From: Loktanella sp. D2R18
GTDB lineage: Bacteria > Pseudomonadota > Alphaproteobacteria > Rhodobacterales > Rhodobacteraceae
DNA length: 62,500 bases
Reading direction: 5' to 3'
Assembly: GCF_003318235.1 (NCBI RefSeq)
Contig: NZ_QOCG01000027.1
Span: 904 to 63,403, forward strand
Part shown: in pieces, positions 16,985 through 25,397 of the stretch
Layout of the letters: each line of letters opens with the position of its first letter
Numbering within the stretch: the first letter of the stretch is position 1
Made by a program: the position numbers and the translations under genes
Notes under the pieces: model-generated
Databases searched by the model: none
What the model was told of the DNA's origin: nothing
What the model saw: only the letters and a program-made list of their open reading frames with translations

Positions 16985-17755
16985 CTAGTTCATCCAGCCT
17001 TGCTCTAGAACGTAACCAACCAACTGCGCTCGGTCATTTAGGTCCAGCTTCAAGCTGGCTCTCGCCTTGTATGTATCGACCGTCTTATTGCTAATCTTTA
17101 GATTGTGCGCGATCTGCTTAGCGCTCAAGCCACGGGCGAATCCGACCAATACTTCTTTCTCACGTTCGCTCAGGGCGTCTGTTTCTACGGTCTCGTTCAA
17201 CATGGGCACAAGGTGCGCGCCAAAGACTTTATCGAAGTAAAGCCCGCCGTCCAGAATAACCGCAAGTGCAATCGCCAACTGACGCAAGTTTGCGTCCTTC
17301 GAGATGCAGCCACAAAAGCCCGCCTCAAGTGTTGCGCGCACCATCGCATTAGTCGATTTGAAGCTATAGCCCAACACTCGCGTCGTAGGGTTCGCCTTTC
17401 GAATACCGCGACCAAAGCCCAAAATATCGTTGTATTTAGATAAATCTAGATCAGCAGGGTCAAGGATCATCGCATCGGGCTTGCGCGTCGCAACCTCGTC
17501 GATAATATCGCCCCTATGCAAAACAAAGCTGCATTCGAGAACGTGGGTTGAGTTGAGCTCATTCGCCAAAACCTCACCCAGAACCGGATTCCTATCGACA
17601 ATAAGAACGCGTCTTTTAGAATGTTCCGCAGCTTCCTGAGCGCCGCGAACGGTATCACCAAAATAGTCCACTAGAAAAATACCCCTTATAAACTCTAAGC
17701 TATCTGGCCAAAATTGATGACCCGTACGCAACCTAAGCTCGTTGATCACAACCAA
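16985..17755 (-). CDS. LuxR/NarL-type response regulator upstream of the alginate-like operon
   Basis: Up to 256 residues. A receiver-like domain begins at VLIVDRNPVLGEVL (about 50) and shows a possible phospho-acceptor in AMILDPADL and the conserved Lys in CISKDA. Only one of the usual two N-terminal acidic residues is present (VDRN rather than VDDH), so phosphorylation is uncertain. The C-terminal HTH is clear: LSEREKEVLVGFARGLSAKQ then ISNKTVDTYKARASLKL. The start is ambiguous: TTG at 17755 or GTG at 17749, with about 45 extra residues before the receiver. Same strand as algD and directly upstream, so it is the obvious candidate regulator of the polymer operon. Confidence 0.75.
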   Translation of the reverse strand: MVVINELRLRTGHQFWPDSLEFIRGIFLVDYFGDTVRGAQEAAEHSKRRVLIVDRNPVLGEVLANELNSTHVLECSFVLHRGDIIDEVATRKPDAMILDPADLDLSKYNDILGFGRGIRKANPTTRVLGYSFKSTNAMVRATLEAGFCGCISKDANLRQLAIALAVILDGGLYFDKVFGAHLVPMLNETVETDALSEREKEVLVGFARGLSAKQIAHNLKISNKTVDTYKARASLKLDLNDRAQLVGYVLEQGWMN

Positions 17756-17991
17756 ATAACATGCGTATGAAACGAATGGCTGAATGCTTCAAACTGCAAT
17801 CAAAAATCATCCCTCCGACTCACTGAGGAGTGTCCACGCACAATTTAACGATTTATTGTCTCTAAATTCATGACAATTCCAGTAACTTCTAAAAGAGGTG
17901 CAGAAAACAAGCGAATTCCCACCAATCGAGCGGAAAATCACCGAAAGAACCCAACGCCAGGTTGAATTTAGCCTATTTTATAAACAGCCTT
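17756..17991. other. Intergenic region with no gene seen
   Basis: About 236 AT-leaning bases between the LuxR-type gene and the IS scar. It should contain the regulator's promoter, but I see no clear -35/-10 pair or operator. Confidence 0.4.
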
Positions 17992-18009
17992 GGCTTTGTT
18001 GCACAAATC
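17992..18009. mobile_element. IS-terminus-like sequence (resembles IS903/IS5-group ends)
   Basis: The 18 bases GGCTTTGTTGCACAAATC closely resemble the terminal inverted repeat of IS903-type elements of the IS5 family, as I remember it. No matching IS5 transposase follows; an IS3 gene does instead. This is therefore probably a broken end left by a deletion or by nested insertions. Confidence 0.45.
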
Positions 18010-18150
18010 AGGTTGATGGCATCTCGTAGCTCAGAGCTTAAGCACTAAAGTTTCAGGAGCCACGTCGTGTGATGCACCAACTAGCACCGGACCTGTCGCG
18101 GTTTGATGCCGCTCCTTTGATAGCATTTATTGTAGCAAAGGATACTGACT

Positions 18151-18426
18151 ATGGGACTGAAACGGACGGATGAATTCCGCCAAGATGCGGTGCGTATCGC
18201 GTTGACCAGTGGGCTAACGCGTAAACAAGTAGCCGACGATCTGGGTGTCGGCATGTCGACGCTGAACAAATGGATTACCGCGCACCGAGACACGGATGTG
18301 GTTTCCAAAGAGGATTTGAGCCTCGCTCAAGAGAATGACCGGCTTCGGCGTGAGAACCGCATTCTCAAGGAGGAGCGGGAGATATTAAAAAAGGCCACCC
18401 AGTTCTTTGCGAGCCAAAAGCCGTGA
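18151..18426 (+). CDS. IS3-family transposase OrfA (HTH subunit)
   Basis: 91 residues. An HTH of the Tnp_1 type (MGLKRTDEFRQDAVRIAL, then LTRKQVADDLGVGMSTLNKW) is followed by a leucine-zipper-like coiled coil (ENDRLRRENRILKEEREILK) and the usual end ATQFFASQKP. OrfA itself is complete, but its OrfB partner is truncated just downstream, so the element cannot transpose by itself. Start ATG at 18151. Confidence 0.85.
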   Translation: MGLKRTDEFRQDAVRIALTSGLTRKQVADDLGVGMSTLNKWITAHRDTDVVSKEDLSLAQENDRLRRENRILKEEREILKKATQFFASQKP

Positions 18427-18524
18427 GGTTTACGTTCATTGAAGAGCAGCAATCCACATTTTCCATCCAACGCATGTGCCTGGTTATGCATGTCAGCGCG
18501 CGGGGCTTGCGTGCCTTCCGTTGA
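18423..18524 (+). pseudogene. Truncated 5' end of IS3 OrfB
   Basis: A GTG overlapping the OrfA stop begins VRFTFIEEQQSTFSIQRMCL, the usual N-terminus of IS3 OrfB (HTH_21 region). The frame ends after RGLRAFR at a TGA, and the integrase (DDE) core is missing. The sequence after 18524 is unrelated, so the breakpoint is near 18520. Confidence 0.75.
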
Positions 18525-18544
18525 GTACCACATTTTGTGGTTGA

Positions 18545-18862
18545 TCATGCCTCACGCCCAATCACAACTCCGGCCCATTCTAACTCACGCTCAATCTGTT
18601 CACCATCGTTCTTGATATCATTTGGCAGATCATCTCGACCAAGCCAATTCTGCATTTTCCCGAGCATCTCATTCAACCAAACAGTCCGCTTCTCCCATGC
18701 AAGCTGCAGGTCAAGATATCGATGCACCAACGTAGTCAGACGCTTTTGAACTCTTTTCGAGGCCACTCTAATTGGTTCTGGATTCTGCAATGTAATTTCC
18801 TCGGTAGTTTCTTGAATGGTGCCACTTGCCATCTCCTCAACAATAGCCTCAACCGCTGTCAC
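18545..18862 (-). CDS. Unrecognised helical protein next to IS debris
   Basis: About 105 residues, very helical and charged (VASKRVQKRLTTLVHRYLDL, AWEKRTVWLNEMLGKMQNWL), with no signal peptide or membrane segment. The frame stays open upstream of the assigned GTG (reading SVLQAASSAYEAGVTAVEAI) with no better start. Its length and amphipathic helices recall phasin-type granule proteins, but I cannot confirm this. It may be a fragment, since both flanks are IS or repeat debris. Confidence 0.35.
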   Translation of the reverse strand: MTAVEAIVEEMASGTIQETTEEITLQNPEPIRVASKRVQKRLTTLVHRYLDLQLAWEKRTVWLNEMLGKMQNWLGRDDLPNDIKNDGEQIERELEWAGVVIGREA

Positions 18863-18949
18863 TCCTGCTTCGTAAGCTGAAGAAGCTGCTTGCAGAACAG
18901 ATGTTGGGCAACGCCATGCTGCGAGACATCAACTCAAAAAAATGGTGAC

Positions 18950-19142
18950 GCTTGTTGGGAACGCAACTATCGCCCCAAGGGGCGCTACGGTACTGGTACT
19001 ATTTGGTAAAAGTTGGTTACGGGAGCTCGATTTGGACACTATTTTCGAGAACTACACCAAACACGCATTTGTCGGTAAGTGCGGAAAGCGGACCTTCGCC
19101 AGGTATGCGTCTTTTGGCTCAGTTTTACCTGATAGAAGACAT
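18950..19142. repeat. Diverged copy of a dispersed sequence also found near 60.12 kb
   Basis: Bases around 19010-19080 (ttggttacgggagctcgatt and onward) align by eye with 60105-60175 (ttgttgccggggctcgattt and onward), sharing roughly two thirds of positions over about 70 bases, including ACACT, TACACCAAAC/TACATCAAAC and CATTTG(T/C)CGGTA. No credible protein is encoded. It is probably a decayed mobile or recombinase-associated repeat. Confidence 0.35.
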
Positions 19143-19613
19143 TCAATTTGGGCGTGCGTAGACAGCGGCACTGAGACCACTTATTGAATTCGACGTAGAT
19201 GCAATTAGTTGAAACCACGCGTCTTGGAACGTCTCCATTGCTTGATTTGATTGAAACGGCGCAAGCGGGTTTCTAACCGATCCGGAAGTTCGAACCAATC
19301 CTTCAATGGCTGAGGCGAGGGAGTCTTTGGTAAAAGATTCGAAGTATCTTGTCCCGTGATGTTCGTGATCCAATAAGCCATCTACATGCATGCACAGCAA
19401 AGGCCGCCCAGATGCCAGTGCTTCGATAGCCACCAACCCAAATGCCTCCCACCGTGAAGGCATTACCACGGCATCAACATCTCGATATGCGTGGCTGGGA
19501 TCGGCACAAAACCCCACAAATTCGATCCGATCGTCTGCCCCGGCCAGATCGCGTAAAGCATCTTCCTGAGGGCCTGTTCCAATGACCTTAACGCGCGTTT
19601 CGGATCGCGTCAC
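19143..19613 (-). pseudogene. Glycosyltransferase family 4, C-terminal half only
   Basis: About 156 residues reading VKVIGTGPQEDALRDLA, RIEFVGFCAD, then the GT4 donor-site signature VVMPSRWEAFGLVAIEALAS. This is the C-terminal Rossmann domain of a GT-B glycosyltransferase. The acceptor-binding N-terminal half is absent: the frame meets a divergent truncated gene at about 19.61 kb. It is a remnant of an exopolysaccharide or O-antigen locus. Confidence 0.8.
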
Positions 19614-20153
19614 CCCCGCGTAGAGGAAGCGCGCAGTGCGCGCGACGAAGCGGCATCCATCGCATTAGAACTGGCGATGGCTGTCACGGGCATGGACATG
19701 CAAACTTTGGCCGCGCTTGATCTCGCCCCACAAGGTGCGCGCGCCGAATTGCTTTCCGATCTTGTCCGAAAACAGGTTGAGCTGAGCGCAGCAGAGCAGG
19801 AATTAGCCACCTTACAAGTGCAGTTTACTGATGGTCAGGCAGAAATCGTTCGGCTGTCGCGGGCTGCGTCGGATTTGCAGGACCTTGAACGGGACTTCTC
19901 GGTCGCGGAGGCGGCTTTTGCCTCTGCAATCGCGCGCGCGGAAACGGGAAAGTCGGATATCTACGCGTCCTATCCACTTGTGCAGGTTCTAGAGAATCCG
20001 TCACTGCCCGACCACCCCACATCGCCCAATCGCAAATTGGCGTTTCTTGCAGGTGTTGCGGCAACATTGATGTTGTTGTTCGGATTATCGCTCGGCTGGA
20101 TCAGACTGGCTCTCATTTCGCGAATGATGAGCAAACCAGAGACGGGCGTATGA
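19614..20153 (+). pseudogene. Chain-length determinant (Wzz/GumC type), C-terminal part only
   Basis: The frame reads EEARSARDEAASIALELA, then a long coiled coil (LVRKQVELSAAEQELATLQV, LERDFSVAEAAFASAIARAE), the family's late Pro-rich segment (YPLVQVLENPSLPDHPTSPN) and a final membrane helix (LAFLAGVAATLMLLFGLSLG). This is the C-terminal half of a polysaccharide co-polymerase of the Wzz/GumC type. The N-terminal membrane helix and Wzz domain are missing. Its 5' break coincides with that of the opposite-strand GT4 fragment. An internal ATG at 19677 would give 158 residues, but a working protein is unlikely. Confidence 0.75.
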
Positions 20154-21456
20154 CGGATCTCAATCCCGTCGAGCGGTTTATCTATCGCACGCTGGTGTGG
20201 ACCTGGCCACTATATGGTCTTGGCGCGCTTTATGTGGTTGGGCCGGTGATAGCATGGCTGCTTGAAGGGCTGGGGGTGCTGGTTCTTTACCTTGGTCCAG
20301 CGGTGCGTCCCGATATGCGCGCGACGGGTACAATCCCACCAGTCGTTTGGGCATGGATTGGGGGGATGTTTGTGCTGTTGGTGGCGCTTTGGATCGGCCA
20401 TCTGGACTGGTCGCTCGGCTTAAAACAGACGATCAAATCTTCCATAGGTTGGGCAAAAGGTTGGGCGCTTTTGGCACTCTTTCCTTTGATTGGGGCGATA
20501 CTGCCAATTCGAAGATCGGTGCTGGCCCGAGGGCAATGTATCATCGGACTGTGGACGCTTATTCTCGCACCGATCATGTTGATTGCTCCCTACGTCGGCT
20601 TACCCGAACGTATTCTCACATCCCCCCTGAAGGCGATTGGAGGCCCGGGACCAGAGTATTTCTCCGTCTACTTTTTCACATGGGACCCGGCAAGCTGGAC
20701 CCCTAGATGGCAGTTCTATGCACCATGGTCACCATTTGCCGCCTTGCTTGGCGTGGTGATGGTGTTGTTCGCGCTTGAGGAGAAATCCATCAAATGGCGC
20801 AGCATCGGAGTGGCCGCCGGAACCTTGATGATTTTGGCATCCAAGTCCCGCATGGGCCTCGTCGGGATTGTCGCGTGCACAGTCGGCCCGCGCATGATGC
20901 CACTTTTGCTGCGCGGTTGGGCGTGGCACGTGGTGGCAGGATTAACGGCATCTATGGCCGTGTTTGGGGCAACTCTCGCGACGGCAGCATCTGACGCAGT
21001 TGCCGCATTCAAAGGCGCACGCGCAGACAGCACGCGAGTTCGCGAAACACTGCAACGCATCGCATCTGAAAGGTGGCAAAACGAGGCTTTCTGGTTCGGT
21101 CATGGCACTATCCACCCAGGGAGCCACGCCGTCGAATATATGCCCATCGGTAGCCATCACACTTGGTTCGGTTTGTTGTTCGTTAAGGGGCTCGTCGCCT
21201 GTTGGCGTTATTGGTCCCTTTCGTCTGGCAAACCCTGCTTGCGCTAATGGATGCGGCGCGAAGCCCGAGAGGGTATTTGCCACTCGGGATCATGATGACA
21301 TTGACATTGCTATCATTCGGCGAGAACATCGAAATCGAAGCCTATCTATTGTGGCCAGGCCTTGTTGTTCTGGGCATTCACGCGCGGGAATGTGCGGATG
21401 TGCGTCTACGTTCTCGCGCCGACGGCTTGCGCGTGCCTTTGGTCACAGTGCGATGA
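20150..21456 (+). pseudogene. O-antigen ligase/polymerase-like membrane protein, frameshifted
   Basis: The first frame (20150-21247) gives about ten membrane segments (LYGLGALYVVGPVIAWLLEG, IGVAAGTLMILASKSRMGLV) and the late periplasmic loop typical of Wzy/WaaL proteins ending GSHHTWFGLLFVKGLVA. After about 21,198 the membrane protein continues in another frame (LALLVPFVWQTLLALMDAAR to 21456), while the original frame runs into a stop. One missing base near 21,198-21,202 explains both. The start overlaps the preceding fragment's stop (ATGA), as expected for an original export operon. Confidence 0.75.
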
Positions 21457-21646
21457 TACATTAACGCCCGGGATTAGTAAGTTGGGCAAAAACTGGCTAA
21501 GAGTATTAACCTCGTGAAACCATCTCAGAACGCGAACGGCGGGTGGTAACTGCCGGCACGCGAATTAAACACCTCTCAGGACTGCAAGCCGATTTCAGTG
21601 CATGCGTGCTGAAAGCGAACCGTATTTCATTCGTGCACTGGCCTGC

Positions 21647-22045
21647 TTACCCCATCGAACGGGTAACCATAACACCTGCCCATGCCGCGAACCCGGTCAA
21701 AGCACCACCCCAAAGCGTGTCGATGGCAACCTGCCGGAACGACCAGTCACGTAGTGTCGCGTAATTTGTGAATTCATAGGTTCCATAGGCCAGAAGCCCC
21801 AATGCAATGCCGCCAAAAAATGCGGCCGCCGGATCACTTGCACGTAGCGCTGGGATCGAAACGAACCACAAAAGGCCAGCGATATAACCAAGATAAAACA
21901 CGGCAGCTGGTCCCACGCGAAACGGATCAGCGAAAAGGTGCGCGACATGACGATCGAACACCGGTTTTATGAGCAGACGCAGGCCGACAGCGTCGGCGGC
22001 GAAAAAAATCACGGCAGTTGAGAGATAGAGTACCAGAATGTTCAT
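21647..22045 (-). CDS. DUF2177 family small membrane protein
   Basis: 132 residues with four hydrophobic segments (NILVLYLSTAVIFFAADAVG, AAVFYLGYIAGLLWFVSIPA, AFFGGIALGLLAYGTYEFTN, WGGALTGFAAWAGVMVTRS), and the ALGLLAYGTYEFTN and TLWGGALTG motifs that mark DUF2177. Function unknown. It is the last gene of the operon that starts at the sigma-dependent promoter near 26.7 kb and overlaps the TspO-like gene by four bases. A DUF2177 gene also accompanies the RpoE-ChrR locus in Rhodobacter, as far as I recall. Confidence 0.85.
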   Translation of the reverse strand: MNILVLYLSTAVIFFAADAVGLRLLIKPVFDRHVAHLFADPFRVGPAAVFYLGYIAGLLWFVSIPALRASDPAAAFFGGIALGLLAYGTYEFTNYATLRDWSFRQVAIDTLWGGALTGFAAWAGVMVTRSMG

Positions 22046-22755
22046 GAGCTTGGACCTTTCATGAATGAGAGAACGGCGCGAAACGTCAGCGCGGCAATGC
22101 CGATGGCCGCCAATGCGATCGCCGACCAGTTCGTGCTGGACGCATTTTGGACAATCACGCCAGTGAGCGCCCAAATGACGGCAACGGGGTAGCCCCATTC
22201 TCGGGGTCTTACTGATTGCACGATTAGAGCGACGATCAAAACACCTGACAGGCAAATGATCGCCGCGGTTTGGGCCGACACTATTGCGTACCCCCCGAGG
22301 AGGACGCCAATGCCCACACCGCTGGCCGCGGTTAACCAACCAGCATAAAGCGCGACAGGGCGGGCCTGTAGCCAAGGCTGTTCATGTCCAGCACGAAACA
22401 GGGCGAGTATTGCCGAAGCTGCCATTGTAACGATCATGACCGTGGCCAAAATTGGCGCGACATTCGCTGCTGCGATCCAGAACGTTCCGATGATCAAGCT
22501 AATCGCGAGCGGCAGGCGCATGGCCTGCCAGTCAGGATCATCTGCTTTACGCCAGAGGCCATTTGCCGCCCCGATGATCAGCCACAGGTAAATGACGCCC
22601 CAAATCGAGAACGCGTAGCCTGCGGGCTGTACTGGTGGGTTAACTTGGACGACAGGAAACTGATCGGGCGTGAAGCCATTGAACCCAGTGGATGCCAGCG
22701 GTGATAAAACGAATGTTATCGTTGTAATCAGAACAACGTGGGGGAGGTATCTCAT
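22042..22755 (-). CDS. TspO/MBR-related membrane protein
   Basis: 237 residues from the ATG at 22755, whose A is shared with the upstream stop (TAATG). Several membrane helices and the motif AGYAFSIWGVIYLWLIIGAA, which corresponds to the P-x-W/F-x-F-x-x-x-W signature of tryptophan-rich sensory proteins. TspO proteins bind tetrapyrroles and affect photo-oxidative responses in Rhodobacter. This one is longer than classical TspO (about 160), with extra C-terminal helices, like the larger lantern-domain relatives. Its place in a singlet-oxygen-type operon fits a role in membrane stress. Confidence 0.75.
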   Translation of the reverse strand: MRYLPHVVLITTITFVLSPLASTGFNGFTPDQFPVVQVNPPVQPAGYAFSIWGVIYLWLIIGAANGLWRKADDPDWQAMRLPLAISLIIGTFWIAAANVAPILATVMIVTMAASAILALFRAGHEQPWLQARPVALYAGWLTAASGVGIGVLLGGYAIVSAQTAAIICLSGVLIVALIVQSVRPREWGYPVAVIWALTGVIVQNASSTNWSAIALAAIGIAALTFRAVLSFMKGPSS

Positions 22756-23492
22756 TATTGTGTTAACCTCTTGGTTAGGGGCATCGCCGCCCAGTAGGGA
22801 AGCGCGCTTAGCACCTTCAAGCCCCAAGTCAGGCGGCGTGGGAAATGCACCTCAAAACGTCTTGAGGTGAGACCTGTTATGATCGCGGTAGCGGCGCGTT
22901 GGGGTGTCACCATCGCAGGCATACGGAAGGTGTTGCGCTGCGTTAGGCGTGTGTCAACAAAACCGGGGTTTATCAGGCGGACGTCGATGCGCCCTGCAAG
23001 TTCTGCTCGCAACGATTCTGCTAGATTGATCACACCAGCCTTGGTAGCCGAATAGATCTGGCCTTGGGGCAAGCCGATATATCCTGCCACCGATCCGCAC
23101 AGCGCCAGTTGCCCGCCATCCTTCAGCAGTGTCGGGCCGACATGCGCAATATGAAAGCTCCCCGTCAGATTGGTTGAGACGATTTTCGCTGCCATATCGG
23201 GGTCAAGATCGGCGATCTTGCCCGGGTCATAGATGGCCGCCAGATGCACAATGCGATCCAGTGCGCCGATCTTTGAAATCTCTGCGACCGTTTCATCGAT
23301 GCTGGTACGGTCTGATACATCCAGAGCAAGCGGTATGTGCCCTGCCCCTAGTTCTGTGGCCAAAACGTCCAGCCGATCTTGTGAACGTGCAGAGATGATC
23401 ACGCGCGCACCTCGTTGGGCCCATTCGCGCGCCAAGGCGGCACCGATGCCTTCGCTAGCACCGATAATCCATATTGTTTCGGACTCAGGCAT
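22755..23492 (-). CDS. Short-chain dehydrogenase in the RpoE-linked operon
   Basis: 245 residues from ATG 23492 (MPESETIWIIGASEGIGAAL). SDR features: GASEGIG, LDVSD, HLAAIYD in place of NNAG, and the catalytic SVAGYIGLPQGQIYSATKAG (Ser, YxxxK). The C-terminal RRFEVHFPRRLTWGLKVLSA fits classical lipid-metabolism SDRs. It overlaps the methyltransferase stop by eight bases and is coupled to the TspO-like gene. An SDR at this position is also part of the Rhodobacter RpoE regulon. Confidence 0.85.
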   Translation of the reverse strand: MPESETIWIIGASEGIGAALAREWAQRGARVIISARSQDRLDVLATELGAGHIPLALDVSDRTSIDETVAEISKIGALDRIVHLAAIYDPGKIADLDPDMAAKIVSTNLTGSFHIAHVGPTLLKDGGQLALCGSVAGYIGLPQGQIYSATKAGVINLAESLRAELAGRIDVRLINPGFVDTRLTQRNTFRMPAMVTPQRAATAIITGLTSRRFEVHFPRRLTWGLKVLSALPYWAAMPLTKRLTQ

Positions 23493-24642
23493 GGGCCAGC
23501 TCCACTTGAACAACGTCAGTTTGTCCGACCGCGAAAGATCCCGCACAAATCCCAAGGTAAAATTGCCAATTGCGCAGGAATTCGGCGCCATACCCTAACT
23601 TTTTCACCTTGGCCGACTGCTGAGTTAATCGATCACTCCATTGAGCGCAGGTGCGCGCGTAGTCTTGACCGAATGCATGATTTCCCTGAACCACAAGACC
23701 CGCACGTTTCGCGTGATCGGCGATCACGGCGTCGGACAGCAACATGCCACCGGGGAAGGTATATTGCCGGATGTAGTCGGCACTTCGCCGATACGTTTCG
23801 AAATAGTCGTCGGGGACGGTGATCGCTTGGACGACGGCCCGCCCGCCTTCCGAAAGTCGGGCCTTAAGGGTGGCGAAATAGGTTGGCCAATACGTTTGCC
23901 CGACCGCTTCGATCATTTCGATGGAAACAATGCTGTCATACTGGCCCGTGCATTGGCGATAGTCCTGCAGACGAATATCAGCGCGCCCGTCTAGCCGTGC
24001 GTCAGCATATCCCTTTTGGCTGGGGGAAATTGTCAGGCCGGTAACGTGACGCCCATTATCCGCCGCGCGTTCAGCAAATCCACCCCAACCACAGCCGATC
24101 TCGAGGACACGCTCTGCGGACCCGATTTGGTTCAGAACACGATCATATTTGCGATTTTGCGCGCGTTCGAGGTCATCGTCCCCATCAGCAAACATCGCGG
24201 ATGAGTATGTCATGCTTTCATCCAGCCAGAGCTGATAGAACTCGTTGCCGACGTCATAATGCGCCCTGATGTTGCGCGCGGCCCCTTTTACGGAATTGGC
24301 GCGCATAAGCCGGTTTACGACGCGAAACTTCAGGCTGCTCCAGAACCCTGCATAGGCATAGCCACGAAACTGCTCGAGGTTTTTCAAAGCAACGGCTGTC
24401 AGGTCTTCGATTGAGGATGTGTCCCACAAGCCAGCGACATATGCCTCCCCCAGTCCGATGTCGCCGCGTGAAGCGATCGCGGTTACCACGGACCAGTCGT
24501 GGATCTGCATTTCGACAACTGGGCTGCCTTGACCAAAGTTGAACAGTTCGCCCTCTGGCGTTCTTAGCTGCAGGCTTCCGGAATGAATTTGCGTGCAGGT
24601 TTCCAAAAAGTCGTGTTTCACGCGTTTTGTTAAGAAAAGCAT
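23485..24642 (-). CDS. Cyclopropane-fatty-acid-synthase-like methyltransferase
   Basis: 385 residues. The SAM-binding motif VLEIGCGWGGFAERAA and the CFA-synthase elements HYDVGNEFYQLWLDESMTYS, MIEAVGQTYWPTYFATLK and YTFPGGMLLSD are all present. It methylates unsaturated phospholipid acyl chains. Homologues in the Rhodobacter sphaeroides RpoE regulon are implicated in furan fatty acid synthesis, which scavenges singlet oxygen; I infer the same here from gene context. It meets the DUF1365 gene at a one-base overlap. Confidence 0.87.
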   Translation of the reverse strand: MLFLTKRVKHDFLETCTQIHSGSLQLRTPEGELFNFGQGSPVVEMQIHDWSVVTAIASRGDIGLGEAYVAGLWDTSSIEDLTAVALKNLEQFRGYAYAGFWSSLKFRVVNRLMRANSVKGAARNIRAHYDVGNEFYQLWLDESMTYSSAMFADGDDDLERAQNRKYDRVLNQIGSAERVLEIGCGWGGFAERAADNGRHVTGLTISPSQKGYADARLDGRADIRLQDYRQCTGQYDSIVSIEMIEAVGQTYWPTYFATLKARLSEGGRAVVQAITVPDDYFETYRRSADYIRQYTFPGGMLLSDAVIADHAKRAGLVVQGNHAFGQDYARTCAQWSDRLTQQSAKVKKLGYGAEFLRNWQFYLGICAGSFAVGQTDVVQVELAHA

Positions 24643-25397
24643 TATGTGACCTCGGTCTTGGGGGGTGTCGGGCGAGTGCGGTATCGGGCACCCTTCAATT
24701 TCAATCGAACGGCCTGCCAGTGGATCAGCCCTATTGTCCGAAAGGCACCAAATGGACGACGCAGAACGGCTTTGACCAATTTCGCATTTGTCAGGGGCGC
24801 ACGGGACCCCGCGAGAGTGGCAACCACGCCCTCATCGCCGTGGCGGTAAAAGATGCGGATGGCGATGCGATCGGGCTGAATGTCAAAGCTGAATTCATAA
24901 TTGCCCTTCACCTCTTGGAACGGTGACACATGCAACGATTTTGGCGTGGTGATGCGACTGTCAGACATTATGGGCGCAAAATTTGGCAAGTGGCAAAGAT
25001 ACGAGTGACGGTCGCCAAACGGCGTTGAAACCTCGGCGATGACCGCAGCCAGATCTTCGCCGCGTTTTGCCAACCAGAAGCTGACTGGATTAAAGCAATT
25101 TCCGAATAGGCGCGGCTGAGCGAGCAATTGTAGCTGATAGTCCTCCGCGGTAAGTCCGTTTGCCGTCAACACGTCACGGGCCCATTTGGCGCCTCGTCCG
25201 TTCTTAAGTGGCCCGCCGTGATCGCGATCATGGACCGCGGCGAGATTGAAACGATTGCGCGAAAACAAGCGTGGACCACTGGCATCTGTTTCTGGGTCTA
25301 TCAGAACAAAGTCGACACCATAGCGAAAGCCATGCTTGATCGCCCCACGGCGCGCATGGGTCGTCACACCAACTACAAGTTCTGGCTGATGCTTCAT
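24642..25397 (-). CDS. DUF1365 family protein
   Basis: 251 residues. Family motifs: GVDFVLIDPE near the start, then PRLFGNCFNPVSFWLAKRG and YLCHLPNFAPIMSDSRITTP. DUF1365 genes nearly always sit between a flavin oxidoreductase and a CFA-like methyltransferase, as here. They are thought to take part in acyl-chain modification, but the reaction is not known to me. The start overlaps the FAD gene stop by four bases. Confidence 0.88.
   Translation of the reverse strand: MKHQPELVVGVTTHARRGAIKHGFRYGVDFVLIDPETDASGPRLFSRNRFNLAAVHDRDHGGPLKNGRGAKWARDVLTANGLTAEDYQLQLLAQPRLFGNCFNPVSFWLAKRGEDLAAVIAEVSTPFGDRHSYLCHLPNFAPIMSDSRITTPKSLHVSPFQEVKGNYEFSFDIQPDRIAIRIFYRHGDEGVVATLAGSRAPLTNAKLVKAVLRRPFGAFRTIGLIHWQAVRLKLKGARYRTRPTPPKTEVT

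Noticed and set aside
22046..22375. Long upstream extension of the DUF2177 gene
   Set aside because: It is out of frame with, and fully inside, the TspO/MBR-like gene; the ATG at 22045 gives the family's normal length and a four-base overlap.
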